Shown: one piece after another, positions 54,293 to 63,663 of the stretch
Position numbering within the stretch: position 1 is the stretch's first letter
Layout: the number at the start of each line of letters is the position of its first letter
Assembly (NCBI GenBank): GCA_029260395.1
Contig: JAJDDJ010000001.1
Coordinates: 595,681-659,680, forward strand
Length of the DNA stretch: 64,000 bases
From: Phycisphaerales bacterium
GTDB lineage: Bacteria > Planctomycetota > Phycisphaerae > Phycisphaerales > UBA1924
Direction of reading: 5' to 3'
Translations under genes and position numbers: made by a program
The notes under the pieces: model-generated
Seen by the model: only the letters and a program-made list of their open reading frames with translations
Told to the model about the DNA's origin: nothing
The model's database searches: none

Positions 54293-54934
54293 TCACCTCG
54301 CCGAGGCCTGCTCAACGGGCGATTCAGCCTGTTCTGCGAGCCACCGCTCGATCGACGAGGCGATCCGTCGCTCCAAGAGCCCGTCCCGCTCGCGGGCGAC
54401 CTCGTACCGCGTGCCGTGGCGACGCTGCATCAGCGGGTCGCCCGAGTAGCTGCTCAGGTACACCGCCTCGGTCTGCAGCCGTCGGTGGGCCCGGTTGTAG
54501 CGATAGAGCACTACCTCCACCCGGCCCTCGATGCCCACGCCCGATGCGTCCGCATCACGCAGGTCGCCCCGCGTCGCGTCCCCCCCGTCGGCTGGCTCAA
54601 AGACCACCCTCACCTGCCGGGACTGGCGGTTAATGAAGTCTTCCCACTCCTGGCGCGCTGTGCTCTGCTCACCGTCCCATGGTGTCGCCAAGCCCGCTGT
54701 GCGTTTGTCTTGCGTGGTCACCACGCCGCCCGCTGCGTCCACCCGGTCGAGCTCGAAGCCGTAGTCCGCGAGCACCGCCCGGCTGGCATCGATCGCCGAG
54801 TCGTACGACCCAGCCGAAACAGCGAACCGCCCCAAGTTCTCTGGCGGTGATGAGCACCCACCAAGCCATGCCAGTACCAGCATCGCGATACCCACGTGCC
54901 CGATCAGCCGAGTTGCTTGTATGGTCCCTTGCAT
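54293..54934 (-). CDS. Lipoprotein of unknown function, 213 aa
   Basis: A lipobox (LAWLGGCSS) after a hydrophobic segment near residues 14-28 predicts lipid attachment at the Cys. The mature part is acidic/basic mixed with a beta-rich centre (VEVVLYRYNR and AVYLSSYSGDPLMQRRHGTR) and a final Ala/Glu-rich helix. No named family recognised. Follows the flavoprotein by about 200 bases upstream on the same strand. Confidence 0.65.
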   Translation of the reverse strand: MQGTIQATRLIGHVGIAMLVLAWLGGCSSPPENLGRFAVSAGSYDSAIDASRAVLADYGFELDRVDAAGGVVTTQDKRTAGLATPWDGEQSTARQEWEDFINRQSRQVRVVFEPADGGDATRGDLRDADASGVGIEGRVEVVLYRYNRAHRRLQTEAVYLSSYSGDPLMQRRHGTRYEVARERDGLLERRIASSIERWLAEQAESPVEQASAR

Positions 54935-54997
54935 CTGTCCCCAGCGTACCCGCCTCCCCACTCGCTGGCTGGCCCGCTGGCTGGTCGACTGCCCCGC

Positions 54998-56524
54998 CTA
55001 GCTTGCATGAGCACGGAGGAGTTCCCACAGCGCCTCAACGTGCTCTCGCCGGGTGCTGGTCGCCCCGATCGCCACGCGGATCACCCGCCTGCTCTCTTCG
55101 CCTCGGCCGAGCACCGTGTGGGTGCAGTAGGCCTTGCCGCTCGCGTTGATCCGTTCGAGCAGTGCTGTCGTCGCCTCGTCGCCCGCAGCCAGCCGCAGGC
55201 ACACCAGGTTCAGCGACCTCGGAGCCGCCAGCGCGAATCGGTCGTCTTCCTTGATCTGCCCCTCTAGCCATTCCGCCCACTCGCAGTGCTGACGGATGAA
55301 CGCCCGCAGGCCCTCCAGCCCGTAGTGCCGCATGACGAACCACAGCTTGAGCGCCCGGAACCGCCTGCCGAGCGGCACCTGCCAATCGCGGTAATCGATC
55401 ACCGCGCCCGCGTCGCTGGCCGCGTTGCGCAGGTACTCGGGCGTGATCGACATCGCCTCGATCAGCGGCTTGCGGTCCGACACCCAGAACAGATCGCAGT
55501 CGAAGTTCGTGAGTAGCCACTTGTGCGGGTTCACGCACAGCGAGTCCGCGCGCTCCAGCCCCACCATCCAGCCTCGGTGCTCGGGGCACACGGCCGACAC
55601 GCCGCCCCACGCGCCGTCCACATGCACCCAGGGCCTGTGGCACGCTCCCCCGTCGCAGTCGGGGGAGCTTTCGTTCAGCGACGCAGGGGCCGACAGCAGG
55701 GCATCTACCACATCGCACGCGCCATCGATCGAATCGAACGCGCCCGACGAGGTCGTCCCCGCGGTCAGACTCACGAACGTCGGCACGAGCCCAGCCGAAG
55801 CATCGCGATGCATGATCGTGCGCAGCGCTCGCAGGTCCAACCGGTGCTCGGCGTCGCTCTCGATCGTGCGAACACGCGAGCGGTCCGTCGGCCCTTTGGC
55901 CAGCCCCGCGATCATCGCGGCCTTGATCACCGAGGAGTGCGCTTGGTCGGATGTGTACACCGTCATCGCGTCGTCGTCCGCGCCCGCCTCGCGTGCCATC
56001 TGGCGGGCTGCGAGCATCGCCACCAGCGTGGCCTCGCTCGCGGTCCCCTGAATCACCCCCCCACCAGAACCCCCACCGCCACCAGTCGAAGCAAACCGCT
56101 CGGGCAGGCCCAGCGCGAGGCGCATCCAGTCGAGCATCCGCGTTTCAAGCTCGGTAGCGATCGGGCTCGTCTGCCACAGCATGCCCTGCACGCCAAGGCC
56201 CGCGCTGAGCAGCTCGCCCAGCACCGCGGGCCCGCTCGCGTTGCACGGGAAGTACCCAAAGAACGACGGGTGCTGCCAGTGCGTGAGCCCCGGCTCGATC
56301 ACGCTGCGCAGATCGCTAAAGATCGCATCCCAGCCCGAGCCATCGCCGCCGCCTTGGCCAATTTCCGGCGGCTCCATCGGCACGCGCGCGAGTCCCTCGC
56401 CCGGCTTGTCCCCGCTGAGCACCGGCATCTCGCCAACTCGCTGCCAGTAGTCCGCGATCCAGTCGACCATCCTATGGCCCTGCTCGCGGAACTCATCGGG
56501 CGACATGTGGTGAGGCTCAACCAT
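54998..56524 (-). CDS. Aromatic L-amino acid decarboxylase-type PLP enzyme
   Basis: Group II decarboxylase, removing CO2 from aromatic amino acids such as tryptophan, tyrosine or DOPA (substrate not fixed). Family marks are HWQHPSFFGYFPCNAS, GGGVIQGTASEATL, the HVDGAWGG motif and the PLP Lys in NPHKWLLTNFDC. Length of 508 agrees with the family. A small gene upstream overlaps its start by 8 bases. The M3 peptidase is 381 bases upstream. Confidence 0.9.
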   Translation of the reverse strand: MVEPHHMSPDEFREQGHRMVDWIADYWQRVGEMPVLSGDKPGEGLARVPMEPPEIGQGGGDGSGWDAIFSDLRSVIEPGLTHWQHPSFFGYFPCNASGPAVLGELLSAGLGVQGMLWQTSPIATELETRMLDWMRLALGLPERFASTGGGGGSGGGVIQGTASEATLVAMLAARQMAREAGADDDAMTVYTSDQAHSSVIKAAMIAGLAKGPTDRSRVRTIESDAEHRLDLRALRTIMHRDASAGLVPTFVSLTAGTTSSGAFDSIDGACDVVDALLSAPASLNESSPDCDGGACHRPWVHVDGAWGGVSAVCPEHRGWMVGLERADSLCVNPHKWLLTNFDCDLFWVSDRKPLIEAMSITPEYLRNAASDAGAVIDYRDWQVPLGRRFRALKLWFVMRHYGLEGLRAFIRQHCEWAEWLEGQIKEDDRFALAAPRSLNLVCLRLAAGDEATTALLERINASGKAYCTHTVLGRGEESRRVIRVAIGATSTRREHVEALWELLRAHAS

Positions 56525-56897
56525 CGGATAACTCGGGAAATGTCGAGGTGCCGGTCCGAATGAACTCGTTTCGTTCCGATCTCACTTCTTCACTCGACAA
56601 AGACCGATCCCAGGGATCTGAGCGACTGGCGAGCAAGATTCGCCCGAACCTGTACAGTTCCGTAAGTTCATGTGTGAATTCAGGATGGAAGCCAAGCCCT
56701 TGCATTTTTTCTGACAGCACCTCAGGCGACAAGCCGCTGCCTGAGGAATGAGCCAATCTAGTGAACATTGCGAATCGAGCTTCGTCTGCCGGGTGCAGGG
56801 TCCGCACCTCGTCGGCGGCTCCCATACTCATGACCAGCAGCATGCGATCGAGAGCTTGCTCTGTTCTTGACACCTTAGCCACGCAGTGAATCCCCAC
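56517..56897 (-). CDS. Possible small gene, 126 aa, unknown
   Basis: The DNA between the M3 peptidase and the decarboxylase has one plausible frame, from a GTG at 56897 to a stop overlapping the decarboxylase start. The protein is helical and charged (RFAMFTRLAHSSGSGLS, GFHPEFTHELTELYRFGRIL), with no known domain. Base use is lower in GC than the flanks. The start is uncertain and the gene may be non-coding. Confidence 0.4.
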   Translation of the reverse strand: MGIHCVAKVSRTEQALDRMLLVMSMGAADEVRTLHPADEARFAMFTRLAHSSGSGLSPEVLSEKMQGLGFHPEFTHELTELYRFGRILLASRSDPWDRSLSSEEVRSERNEFIRTGTSTFPELSDG

Positions 56898-56904
56898 GGC
56901 CCGC

Positions 56905-58656
56905 TCACTTGGGCAGCTTCGCAAGCTCGGCCTCGACACGCTCGGCGATCCGCGAGATGGTCGCCTCGCTGAAATCAAACTGCACGCCCGCGGCCTCGAA
57001 CAGCTCCGGCAACGGCCGGCTGCCGCCGAGCGCCATCGCGCGCATGTACAGGTCGATCGCGTGCTTCTCGCCCTTGTCGAGCGAGACCATCCAGAGCTGC
57101 AGCGCGCCGAGCTGCGCGATGCCGTACTCGATGTAGTACAGCGGCACGCCGTACAGGTGCGACTGCCGCTGCCACGCCCACGCTCGCGCATCCTCTAGGC
57201 CCGTCCAGTCCACCGCGTGGCCGAAACGTTCGTCAAGCTCCAACCAGTGCGCGTTGCGCTCGGCGGGTGTGGCCTTGGGGTGCTCGTACAGCCAGTGCTG
57301 GAACGCATCGATCGTCGCGATCCACGCGAGCAGCGTGACCGAGCCCTCGAGCTGGCTCCGTCGCGCGCGGTCGGCATCGGCGCTGTCCGGGTAGAAGCTC
57401 TGCGCCGAGCCGTTCCAGTACGGCATCGTCAGCAGCTCCATGCTCATCGATGCCACCTCGCAGAACTCGATCGGCGCGTGCCGGTAGTGCAGCAGCGGCT
57501 CGTCGCGGCACAGCATCGAGTGGAACGCGTGGCCCGCCTCGTGCACCATCGTCTCGAGATCGCGGTGCAGGCCCGCCGCGTTCATAAAGATAAACGGCAC
57601 GCGCCGGCGGTCACGCATGTACTGGTACCCGCCCGGCGCTTTGCCCTTTCGGCTGTCGAGGTCAAGGCACGCCATGCCGCCCTCTCCCTGCGCACCGTCG
57701 GTGTTCGTGCCGTCGCCGAGCTCCTTGAGCATCTCCGACAACCGGGGGTCGATCCGCTCGAACGCGCCCACGCTCTTGCCCACCAGGTCCGCACCATCGC
57801 TAAAGGGCCTGAGCGGGTCGCGGCCCTTTACATCCACCGACAAATCCCAGGGGCGGAGTGAATCAACGCCCAGCGCGGACTTACGTTCCGCATCCAGCTT
57901 GCGTTTCAGCGGCACCACAACCTTCGCGACCGCGTCGTGAAACGCCCGGCAGTCCGCGGGCGTGTAATCAAAGCGGTGCTTGGCCGCGAACGCGTACTCC
58001 ACGTAGTTCTTGAATCCTGCGTTGCGTGCGATCTCATCGCGAAGCAAGATCTGCTTGCTCAGGATCCCGTCCAGCTTGTCCTTGTCCGCTAGGCGTCGGT
58101 CGCTTGTGGCCCGCCACGCCGATTCGCGCTTTGCACGGTCGGAGTCTTCCTGGTATCGCGCCATCTGCGGCAGGGTCTTCTCCTCGCCCTCGAACTCCAC
58201 CATCATCGCGCCGGTGATGGTCTGGTGCTCCTGGCTGAGCTGTGCTTCCTGCGTGATCAGGGGCACGTTCTCATCGCGGAACAGCTCCACGTCCGCGCGA
58301 ACATCCCGCTCCAGCACGCCGAACCGCTGCGCATCGAGCCGGAACTGGTCGTGCAGCGATGCCTGCTTGCGGTCGAGCTCGAACCCGGCCCGCTGAAGCT
58401 CGGGGCTGACCGTTTCGATGTACTTCGCGTACGCCGCGGCCCGGTCCTTGTCGTCCGTGTCGCACGTCATCGAGACGTACAGGTTCGCCGCCGCCTCCGA
58501 GCACGCGGCCTCGAGCTCGCTGCGATCGACGAGCCACGCCTCGAACTCACCAGCCGAGCCCACCTCGCGCCCGAGCAGCGCCTTGTAGATCGGCTCGATC
58601 GCTGCCCAGGTGCTGGCGTCCAGATCCATCGGCACAAAGTCGGTCGTCGCGGTCAT
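56905..58656 (-). CDS. M3 family metallopeptidase (oligoendopeptidase F-like)
   Basis: Zinc oligopeptidase of 583 residues that cuts short peptides in the cytoplasm. The zinc motif is MVHEAGHAFH and the third ligand region is IEFCEVASMSMELL. The N-terminal helical half has the family pattern LRPWDLSVDVKGRDPLRPF. ATG at 58656 is chosen because AGGGAG sits about 8 bases upstream. The preceding gene ends with its own terminator, so it is transcribed independently of the ClpP-fold pair. Confidence 0.93.
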   Translation of the reverse strand: MTATTDFVPMDLDASTWAAIEPIYKALLGREVGSAGEFEAWLVDRSELEAACSEAAANLYVSMTCDTDDKDRAAAYAKYIETVSPELQRAGFELDRKQASLHDQFRLDAQRFGVLERDVRADVELFRDENVPLITQEAQLSQEHQTITGAMMVEFEGEEKTLPQMARYQEDSDRAKRESAWRATSDRRLADKDKLDGILSKQILLRDEIARNAGFKNYVEYAFAAKHRFDYTPADCRAFHDAVAKVVVPLKRKLDAERKSALGVDSLRPWDLSVDVKGRDPLRPFSDGADLVGKSVGAFERIDPRLSEMLKELGDGTNTDGAQGEGGMACLDLDSRKGKAPGGYQYMRDRRRVPFIFMNAAGLHRDLETMVHEAGHAFHSMLCRDEPLLHYRHAPIEFCEVASMSMELLTMPYWNGSAQSFYPDSADADRARRSQLEGSVTLLAWIATIDAFQHWLYEHPKATPAERNAHWLELDERFGHAVDWTGLEDARAWAWQRQSHLYGVPLYYIEYGIAQLGALQLWMVSLDKGEKHAIDLYMRAMALGGSRPLPELFEAAGVQFDFSEATISRIAERVEAELAKLPK

Positions 58657-58702
58657 CGGTGGTCTCCCTTCAGGTTCACGATTGAATCCGATGATACCGC
58701 CG

Positions 58703-58737
58703 GAAAAACAACAACGCCCCGGCACGGGCCGGGGCGC
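58703..58737 (-). terminator. Rho-independent terminator of the ClpP-fold pair
   Basis: On the minus strand CGCCCCGGC/GCCGGGGCG stem with a small loop, then TTGTTGTTTTT. It lies 30 bases downstream of the second gene of the pair. Confidence 0.9.
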
Positions 58738-58767
58738 TGTGATGATGCGTTCAATCAAGCCGTTCGA

Positions 58768-60030
58768 TCAATCCCGCCGGCGGATGCGGTCGAGCAGTTC
58801 GTGCTGCTGGCGGAACCATTCCTCAACTTGTTCGGGCATGGCGTTCATCTGGAACAGCGCCAGGTTCGGATGATCGCGGATGATCCGCTCGATCTGCGCG
58901 AGCTCGCGTGTGGCCCGTCCAAGGAACGTGCCGCGAAGCCGCTTGTCCTGCGCCCCGTCTGCGTTCGCGACCGAGATGTCGTACTTGGCTCGGAACTCCG
59001 CGAGGCGCTTCTCGGCGCGGGCGATGCCCTCGCGCCACTCGCGCATCTGCTTCTCGGCCTTCGAGACCGGGAACAGCAGCCCATCGACCTTCTCCCCGAC
59101 GTACTCGTACTCGGAGTAGCCCATCGCTCGGGCGAGTTCGTCAATCGTCGAGACGGTGCCCTTGGAGAACCCGTACTTCTCGGCATCGACAGAGTTGAAC
59201 GTCAGAATATTGCCCTTGGTGTTGACCAGGTAGTCCCCGTCTTCGTTCTGGAACCACGTCACCTGGCCGTAATCATCGATGGTGGCGCTCAGGGGCTCAT
59301 CGATCTGCATCGAACGCATGATCTTCGGGTCCTTGCGGCCCTCGGCCGAGGCCTTCTCCATCGAGTACAGGACCTCTTCAAGACCCCGGCCCTTCATCGC
59401 GACAAGCTGGCCCGACCATCCGGTGCACGCGCCGTAGTTGCCCTCGGGCATGAAATAGATGTCCTCGACCACGTGGCTTGTCATCGCTGCCGCGCTGATC
59501 GCAGACTCAATCCAACTCACCACCCGAAAGCGGGGCTTGAGCTCAGTGACGATCGCGTCCTGCAGCCGCTGAATCTCAAGCAGCGCCCCACCGCCAGAGT
59601 TGATCTTCAGCACGACCACGTCCACGCCCTCTTCTTCGAGAGCCGGGATCGCATCGAGCAGCGGCTTGGCCGACATGTACGTCCCGACCATCTCCTCAAG
59701 CGTCACTACCGCGATGCGGGTGCCGCCCGTGCGGGCGTTCGTATCAGCGGCTTCGGCCCGCCGGTTCACGGGCGTCTCCGGTGCGGGCTCGTCGCCCGAG
59801 TCGCGCCGAATCTCTTTCACCTGCGCCGGGCCGTAGAACTTCGTGGATTCCAGCCCACCCACGGTTGTCTTCAGCCACACCGCGCCGTTGACCTCGCGGA
59901 CGATCTCGCCCTCGAGTGTCGTTCCATCGGCCAGCACGATCGTGTCCGTGGCGTAAGCCATCGGAGAGACCATCGCGATTGCTGCCACCGCTACGGCCAT
60001 TGCCAGAATGTTTGTCAGTCGCTTCATCAT
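58768..60030 (-). CDS. Exported ClpP/NfeD-fold serine protease-like protein, 420 aa
   Basis: Signal peptide (LAMAVAVAAIAMVSPMAYA), a small N-terminal beta domain (IVLADGTTLEGEIV), a linker, and a ClpP-crotonase core resembling NfeD/SppA peptidases: INSGGGALLEIQRLQD, the nucleophile Ser179 in ESAISAAAM, the EDIYFMPEGNYGA strand, and a candidate Lys226 (SMEKASAEG) with DPKIMRSM, as in Ser-Lys dyad enzymes. The last 90 residues form a helical tail. No transmembrane NfeD C-domain follows. It is the second gene of a tandem pair; its upstream partner has lost both dyad residues. Confidence 0.82.
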   Translation of the reverse strand: MMKRLTNILAMAVAVAAIAMVSPMAYATDTIVLADGTTLEGEIVREVNGAVWLKTTVGGLESTKFYGPAQVKEIRRDSGDEPAPETPVNRRAEAADTNARTGGTRIAVVTLEEMVGTYMSAKPLLDAIPALEEEGVDVVVLKINSGGGALLEIQRLQDAIVTELKPRFRVVSWIESAISAAAMTSHVVEDIYFMPEGNYGACTGWSGQLVAMKGRGLEEVLYSMEKASAEGRKDPKIMRSMQIDEPLSATIDDYGQVTWFQNEDGDYLVNTKGNILTFNSVDAEKYGFSKGTVSTIDELARAMGYSEYEYVGEKVDGLLFPVSKAEKQMREWREGIARAEKRLAEFRAKYDISVANADGAQDKRLRGTFLGRATRELAQIERIIRDHPNLALFQMNAMPEQVEEWFRQQHELLDRIRRRD

Positions 60031-60054
60031 CGTGGTTCTCCAGACTCCGCCGGC

Positions 60055-61491
60055 TTATCGGCGGTCCTTGATCTGCTCTTGCTTGATCTCTTCGATCCAT
60101 ACCTGCATCTGTGCCTCGTCGGGGAGCCCGTACTGCCGTGGGTTCAGCACGCCCTCGTACTGCCGGATCAGTCGGATCAGTTGCTCGAGCTTGGCGATCC
60201 GACGCGACCGCGCCGCGCGACGCTCGTTGTAGTCGCCCTGAACCTGGATCTCCTGGTACTCGCGCGCCAGCTTGGGCATGAGTCGCTCGGCACGTACCAG
60301 CGAGTCTTTCCAACGCTCCGTGATCCGCTCGGACTTGGAATCCAGCAGCCGTGCCTCTCGCTGGATACCAAGCTCCCAAAGCAGCTCGTCGATGCTCGAA
60401 ACAGTGCCCTTGGAAACGCCTAGCGCCTGCGCCAAATCCGCTTTGAGTGTCAGCGCATCGTTGGTGTTACCACGCACACGGGCCTGCATGTCATCCTGGA
60501 ACTCTTCGAGCGTCCCGTTGTCCGTCAGCAGAATCTCATTGGGGCTCTCGGGCAGCCGCTTGTGCAGCACTGCCTTGCCGCCCTCCATCGAGTAGCACAT
60601 CTCCATGCGCATCTCGCTCATCGCCCGGATGATCATCGGATCGTGCTTGCCCCGAATCGCCATGCCTTCGAGGTGGCCAAGCCGAAGACTCAGCTGCTTC
60701 TCTCGCACGACCTTGTCGCCCATCGTGCCCCAGCTGTAGATCAGGTAGCCGATGCCGCCCATCCTGCCTTCGGGCGCAAAATAGATCTCCTCAAAGTTGA
60801 ACGGAAGCGGTGCCGCCCCACCCATCGCGTTTTTCACCCACACAACCCACCGGGGCTCGTAACCCCACTCGACGGGCACCTCGTGCGTGAACAGCGGCTC
60901 GATCTCCTCCACCGCGAAGATGTCGAATCGCTCGAGCTTGTCATCCGAGAACTCGTTGCCGAACGCATCCTCGTAAAAGTTGTCGATCACCAGTACCACG
61001 ATGTCCGGCTTGTACTGCTGAGCGTCCTTGAGCATGTCACGAATCGGAGGCACCGCGATATCCCGCCCCCACTCACCCGTCAGCTCCATCACGTACACGC
61101 TCGGACCACCGCTCGATCCATCGGCGGACATCGAGTCTTTGGGCTGCTTGGCGGACTCGGGCTTGGCCTCGGTGCCGCGCGTCACCGCCAGCACCTCTGA
61201 ACGCGGATACGTCCGAATTGCCGACAGCGAGCCCACCACGATTCGGAACTTCACTTCCGTCTCGGTCTCCTCCAGCAACTCGCCCTGGATGATCCGGCCG
61301 TCCTTGAGGATCAGTTCATCCTCCGACGAAACCACCATCCCGGCTTGGGCCGGGGACGACGCCATCAGCATCGACGCACCACCTACGGCGGCACCGATCA
61401 CCGCGGAGCCAACCATCGCCGATGCCACACACCGGGCGACCGGACGAATCAGACCGTCCGCCAGTGCTTGCATGAGTCTGCTGTTCTTCAT
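60055..61491 (-). CDS. Exported ClpP/NfeD-fold homologue without active site, 478 aa
   Basis: Tandem paralogue of the downstream protein, separated by 24 bases. It shares the signal peptide, the small N-terminal domain (LILKDGRIIQGELL), the ClpP-like core and the coiled C-terminus (SKGTVSSIDELLWEL matches SKGTVSTIDELARAM). At the Ser position it reads NAMGGAAP (Gly224 for Ser), and the Lys-bearing helix reads HLEGMAIRGKHDP (Gly at the Lys position). Both dyad residues are lost, so it is probably a regulatory or structural partner. Two adjacent ATGs are possible; 61491 has GAGGA at 6 bases. Confidence 0.82.
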   Translation of the reverse strand: MKNSRLMQALADGLIRPVARCVASAMVGSAVIGAAVGGASMLMASSPAQAGMVVSSEDELILKDGRIIQGELLEETETEVKFRIVVGSLSAIRTYPRSEVLAVTRGTEAKPESAKQPKDSMSADGSSGGPSVYVMELTGEWGRDIAVPPIRDMLKDAQQYKPDIVVLVIDNFYEDAFGNEFSDDKLERFDIFAVEEIEPLFTHEVPVEWGYEPRWVVWVKNAMGGAAPLPFNFEEIYFAPEGRMGGIGYLIYSWGTMGDKVVREKQLSLRLGHLEGMAIRGKHDPMIIRAMSEMRMEMCYSMEGGKAVLHKRLPESPNEILLTDNGTLEEFQDDMQARVRGNTNDALTLKADLAQALGVSKGTVSSIDELLWELGIQREARLLDSKSERITERWKDSLVRAERLMPKLAREYQEIQVQGDYNERRAARSRRIAKLEQLIRLIRQYEGVLNPRQYGLPDEAQMQVWIEEIKQEQIKDRR

Positions 61492-61706
61492 CATGATTCC
61501 TCGTTCTGCCTTTGACCCGCTCAACCCACCGCCGAGCCAACTCGGCGGAAACACAGCGGGATGGATTCAATGGACCGTTGTAGATCTGGACTGTCATCAA
61601 TTAGGACGGGCGCACCCGCCTCAGAGTTCCATACAGACTACCCGAACTCGTTCTTCTCGATGCCAAAATTGGCCCCTAGGCAGCATCCTGCGCCCATTGC
61701 CACTGA

Positions 61707-63014
61707 TTACCCTTGCATGTGCCGTACAAATAGCTCCGCCTGCCCCCGATCCAATACCCGGCCCTCAAGCTGCTCGTCGTACAGCCTCTCCAGCAGCACC
61801 GCGAACTCCCGACCCGGCTTGAGCCCCATCGCGATCAGGTCGTCGCCCGTAAGGATCGGCTCGGGCGCGATGCCCCCCGGGGTCGCCTCAAGCTCCACCA
61901 CCGACCCCCGGACCTCCTGCCATAGCTCCCGGTCCCGCCCGCCGATCGCCGCCAGCGCCCCCTTAAACCCCGGCAGGGCGATCAGCCGCTTGCGACCTGC
62001 GATGCCCAGCTCTCCCCAGCGGCGCTCGACCTCGAACACCCGGTCCAGCACCGCCCGCAGCAGATCGCGCTCGTCGTTGCTGAGCATCAGTTGGCTTCGC
62101 AGCCGCCGAACGACCGCTGGCACCACCGCCGGACCGTCGGCAAGCGAGCCTCGGTCGAGCAGCCAGGCTGCCAGAGCCACTGGTACCTTCACCTCTGCAC
62201 CCGCCTGCCCGAGGGCCACGAGCGACCCGCCGCCGGTGCATGCATCGCGCGGGCCGACCGAAGCCTCGCCCAGCACCGGTTCGTCCAGGCCAAGCTCCTC
62301 TAAGAGGATGGCCGCCCGCGCGCGGGCCGGGTCGGTCAGCATCTTGCGGAGCTCGTCTCCGATCCGTTCCCGGCTCACGCCCGCCAGTTCCCGCGCGTGG
62401 TCGGCGATGGCACGGCGGGTCTCGTCCTCGATGGTGAACCGCAGTCGGCACGCGAACCGGACCGCCCGCAGCGCGCGCAGGTGGTCCTCGTTGAGCCGGT
62501 CGGCGGCGGTGCCCACCGCGCGGATCTGCCTACGGCCTAGATCAGCCAGCCCGCCGACGTGGTCGATCACCCGGCCCGGCTGAAGGTCCGCCGAGGGCGG
62601 AACCTCGCGGCCCGAATCGTCTAACGGGTCGAGGAACAGAGCGTTGATGGTGAAGTCCCGGCGGTTGGCGTCGTCGGCCTCGCCGCCGAAGGTGACGTTG
62701 TCGGGCCGGCGTTTGTCGGTGTAGTCGCCGTCGGCGCGGAAGGTGGCGACCTCGACCACCACGCCACCCTCGCGGACGAGCATGACGCCGAAGGCCTTGC
62801 CGACCTCGCCCGCGTAGCGGAAGAGCTTTTTGACGCGGTCGGGCGTTGCGTCGGTGGCGATGTCGTAGTCGGTGGGCTGGAGGCCCAGGAGTTCATCGCG
62901 GACGCAGCCGCCTGCGAACAGGGCGCGGTGGCCGTGCTCGCGGAGCGTGCGCACGATCGCGGCGGCTGCGGTGCGGGCCTGGGCGGATGTCCATGTCAGA
63001 GGCGGTGAGGGCAT
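61707..63014 (-). CDS. CCA tRNA nucleotidyltransferase / poly(A) polymerase-type enzyme
   Basis: A class II nucleotidyltransferase that adds CCA to tRNA 3' ends or poly(A) to RNA. The head domain has FAGGCVRDELLG, the metal Asp pair in PTDYDIATDA, RRDFTINAL and the basic EDHLRALRAVRFACR region. The C-terminal half is helical and less conserved. Specificity (CCA versus poly(A)) cannot be decided by eye. Length of 435 is normal. ATG start at 63014. Confidence 0.9.
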   Translation of the reverse strand: MPSPPLTWTSAQARTAAAAIVRTLREHGHRALFAGGCVRDELLGLQPTDYDIATDATPDRVKKLFRYAGEVGKAFGVMLVREGGVVVEVATFRADGDYTDKRRPDNVTFGGEADDANRRDFTINALFLDPLDDSGREVPPSADLQPGRVIDHVGGLADLGRRQIRAVGTAADRLNEDHLRALRAVRFACRLRFTIEDETRRAIADHARELAGVSRERIGDELRKMLTDPARARAAILLEELGLDEPVLGEASVGPRDACTGGGSLVALGQAGAEVKVPVALAAWLLDRGSLADGPAVVPAVVRRLRSQLMLSNDERDLLRAVLDRVFEVERRWGELGIAGRKRLIALPGFKGALAAIGGRDRELWQEVRGSVVELEATPGGIAPEPILTGDDLIAMGLKPGREFAVLLERLYDEQLEGRVLDRGQAELFVRHMQG

Positions 63015-63050
63015 GTGCCGTGATGGTACGGGAATGGCGGCCCGGGCCAA

Positions 63051-63084
63051 GAAATGCCCTCCCCCGTGCGCATCGGGGGAGGGC
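63051..63084 (-). terminator. Hairpin after the last PEP-CTERM gene
   Basis: On the minus strand GCCCTCCCCCGATGCGCACG then GGGGGAGGGC, followed by ATTTCTT. It lies about 60 bases after the stop of the 172-aa gene. Confidence 0.75.
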
Positions 63085-63144
63085 AGCCACTCTCTCGGAT
63101 CTCTTCTCTCCGGTCTCTTCTCTCGGATCGCTCGCTGCGTTGGG

Positions 63145-63663
63145 CTAGCGGCGCCGGCGGGTGGCGGCGAGCCCCATGGCGGCGGCGGTCAATGCGATGC
63201 CGCCAGGTGCCGGGATGCGGACGACCATGCGGTTGTTCCACAGATCTTCGGGCTCTTCAGCCGCGTTGACGACGTCGATGACGAGCCACTGGAAATCGCC
63301 GAAGGCGTGCGGGTTGGCGAGCTGGACGGTGTTGGCGGTGTAGCTGCCGCTGAAGAACTCGCCGGGCTTGAGAACGACGGGGTTCATGATGGCGGTGCCG
63401 GAGGCTGCGAACGCGAGCCCGTCGACCTCGAACGCGTCGGCGAGATAGGTCTGGATGCCGACGTTGTCGTTGTCGGTATCGGGGTTGAGCCCGCCGAGGT
63501 TGATCGAGGTCGGCCCGACGTTCTGGAGCATGTAGAAGAAGTCGACTTCGATGTAGTCCGCCTGGGGACGCACGGCGGTGATGCCTGCATCGACCATGGC
63601 GATATCGGGAGTTGCCGAGGCCAGGGCGGCGGGGACGGCGAGTGCGAGGATTGAACGGTGCAT
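63145..63663 (-). CDS. PEP-CTERM-type secreted protein, 172 aa
   Basis: Signal peptide (MHRSILALAVPAALASA). Beta-rich body with Asn/Asp patches (GGLNPDTDNDNVG) of unknown family. The C-terminus is IPAPGGIALTAAAMGLAATRRRR, an exosortase signal in the Pro-Ala-Pro version. AAGGA lies about 9 bases before the ATG. Its terminator lies toward the CCA-type enzyme gene. Confidence 0.8.
   Translation of the reverse strand: MHRSILALAVPAALASATPDIAMVDAGITAVRPQADYIEVDFFYMLQNVGPTSINLGGLNPDTDNDNVGIQTYLADAFEVDGLAFAASGTAIMNPVVLKPGEFFSGSYTANTVQLANPHAFGDFQWLVIDVVNAAEEPEDLWNNRMVVRIPAPGGIALTAAAMGLAATRRRR

Noticed and set aside
58225..60423. 732-residue plus-strand frame over the M3 peptidase and ClpP-fold gene
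   Set aside because: Antisense to genes with intact motifs.
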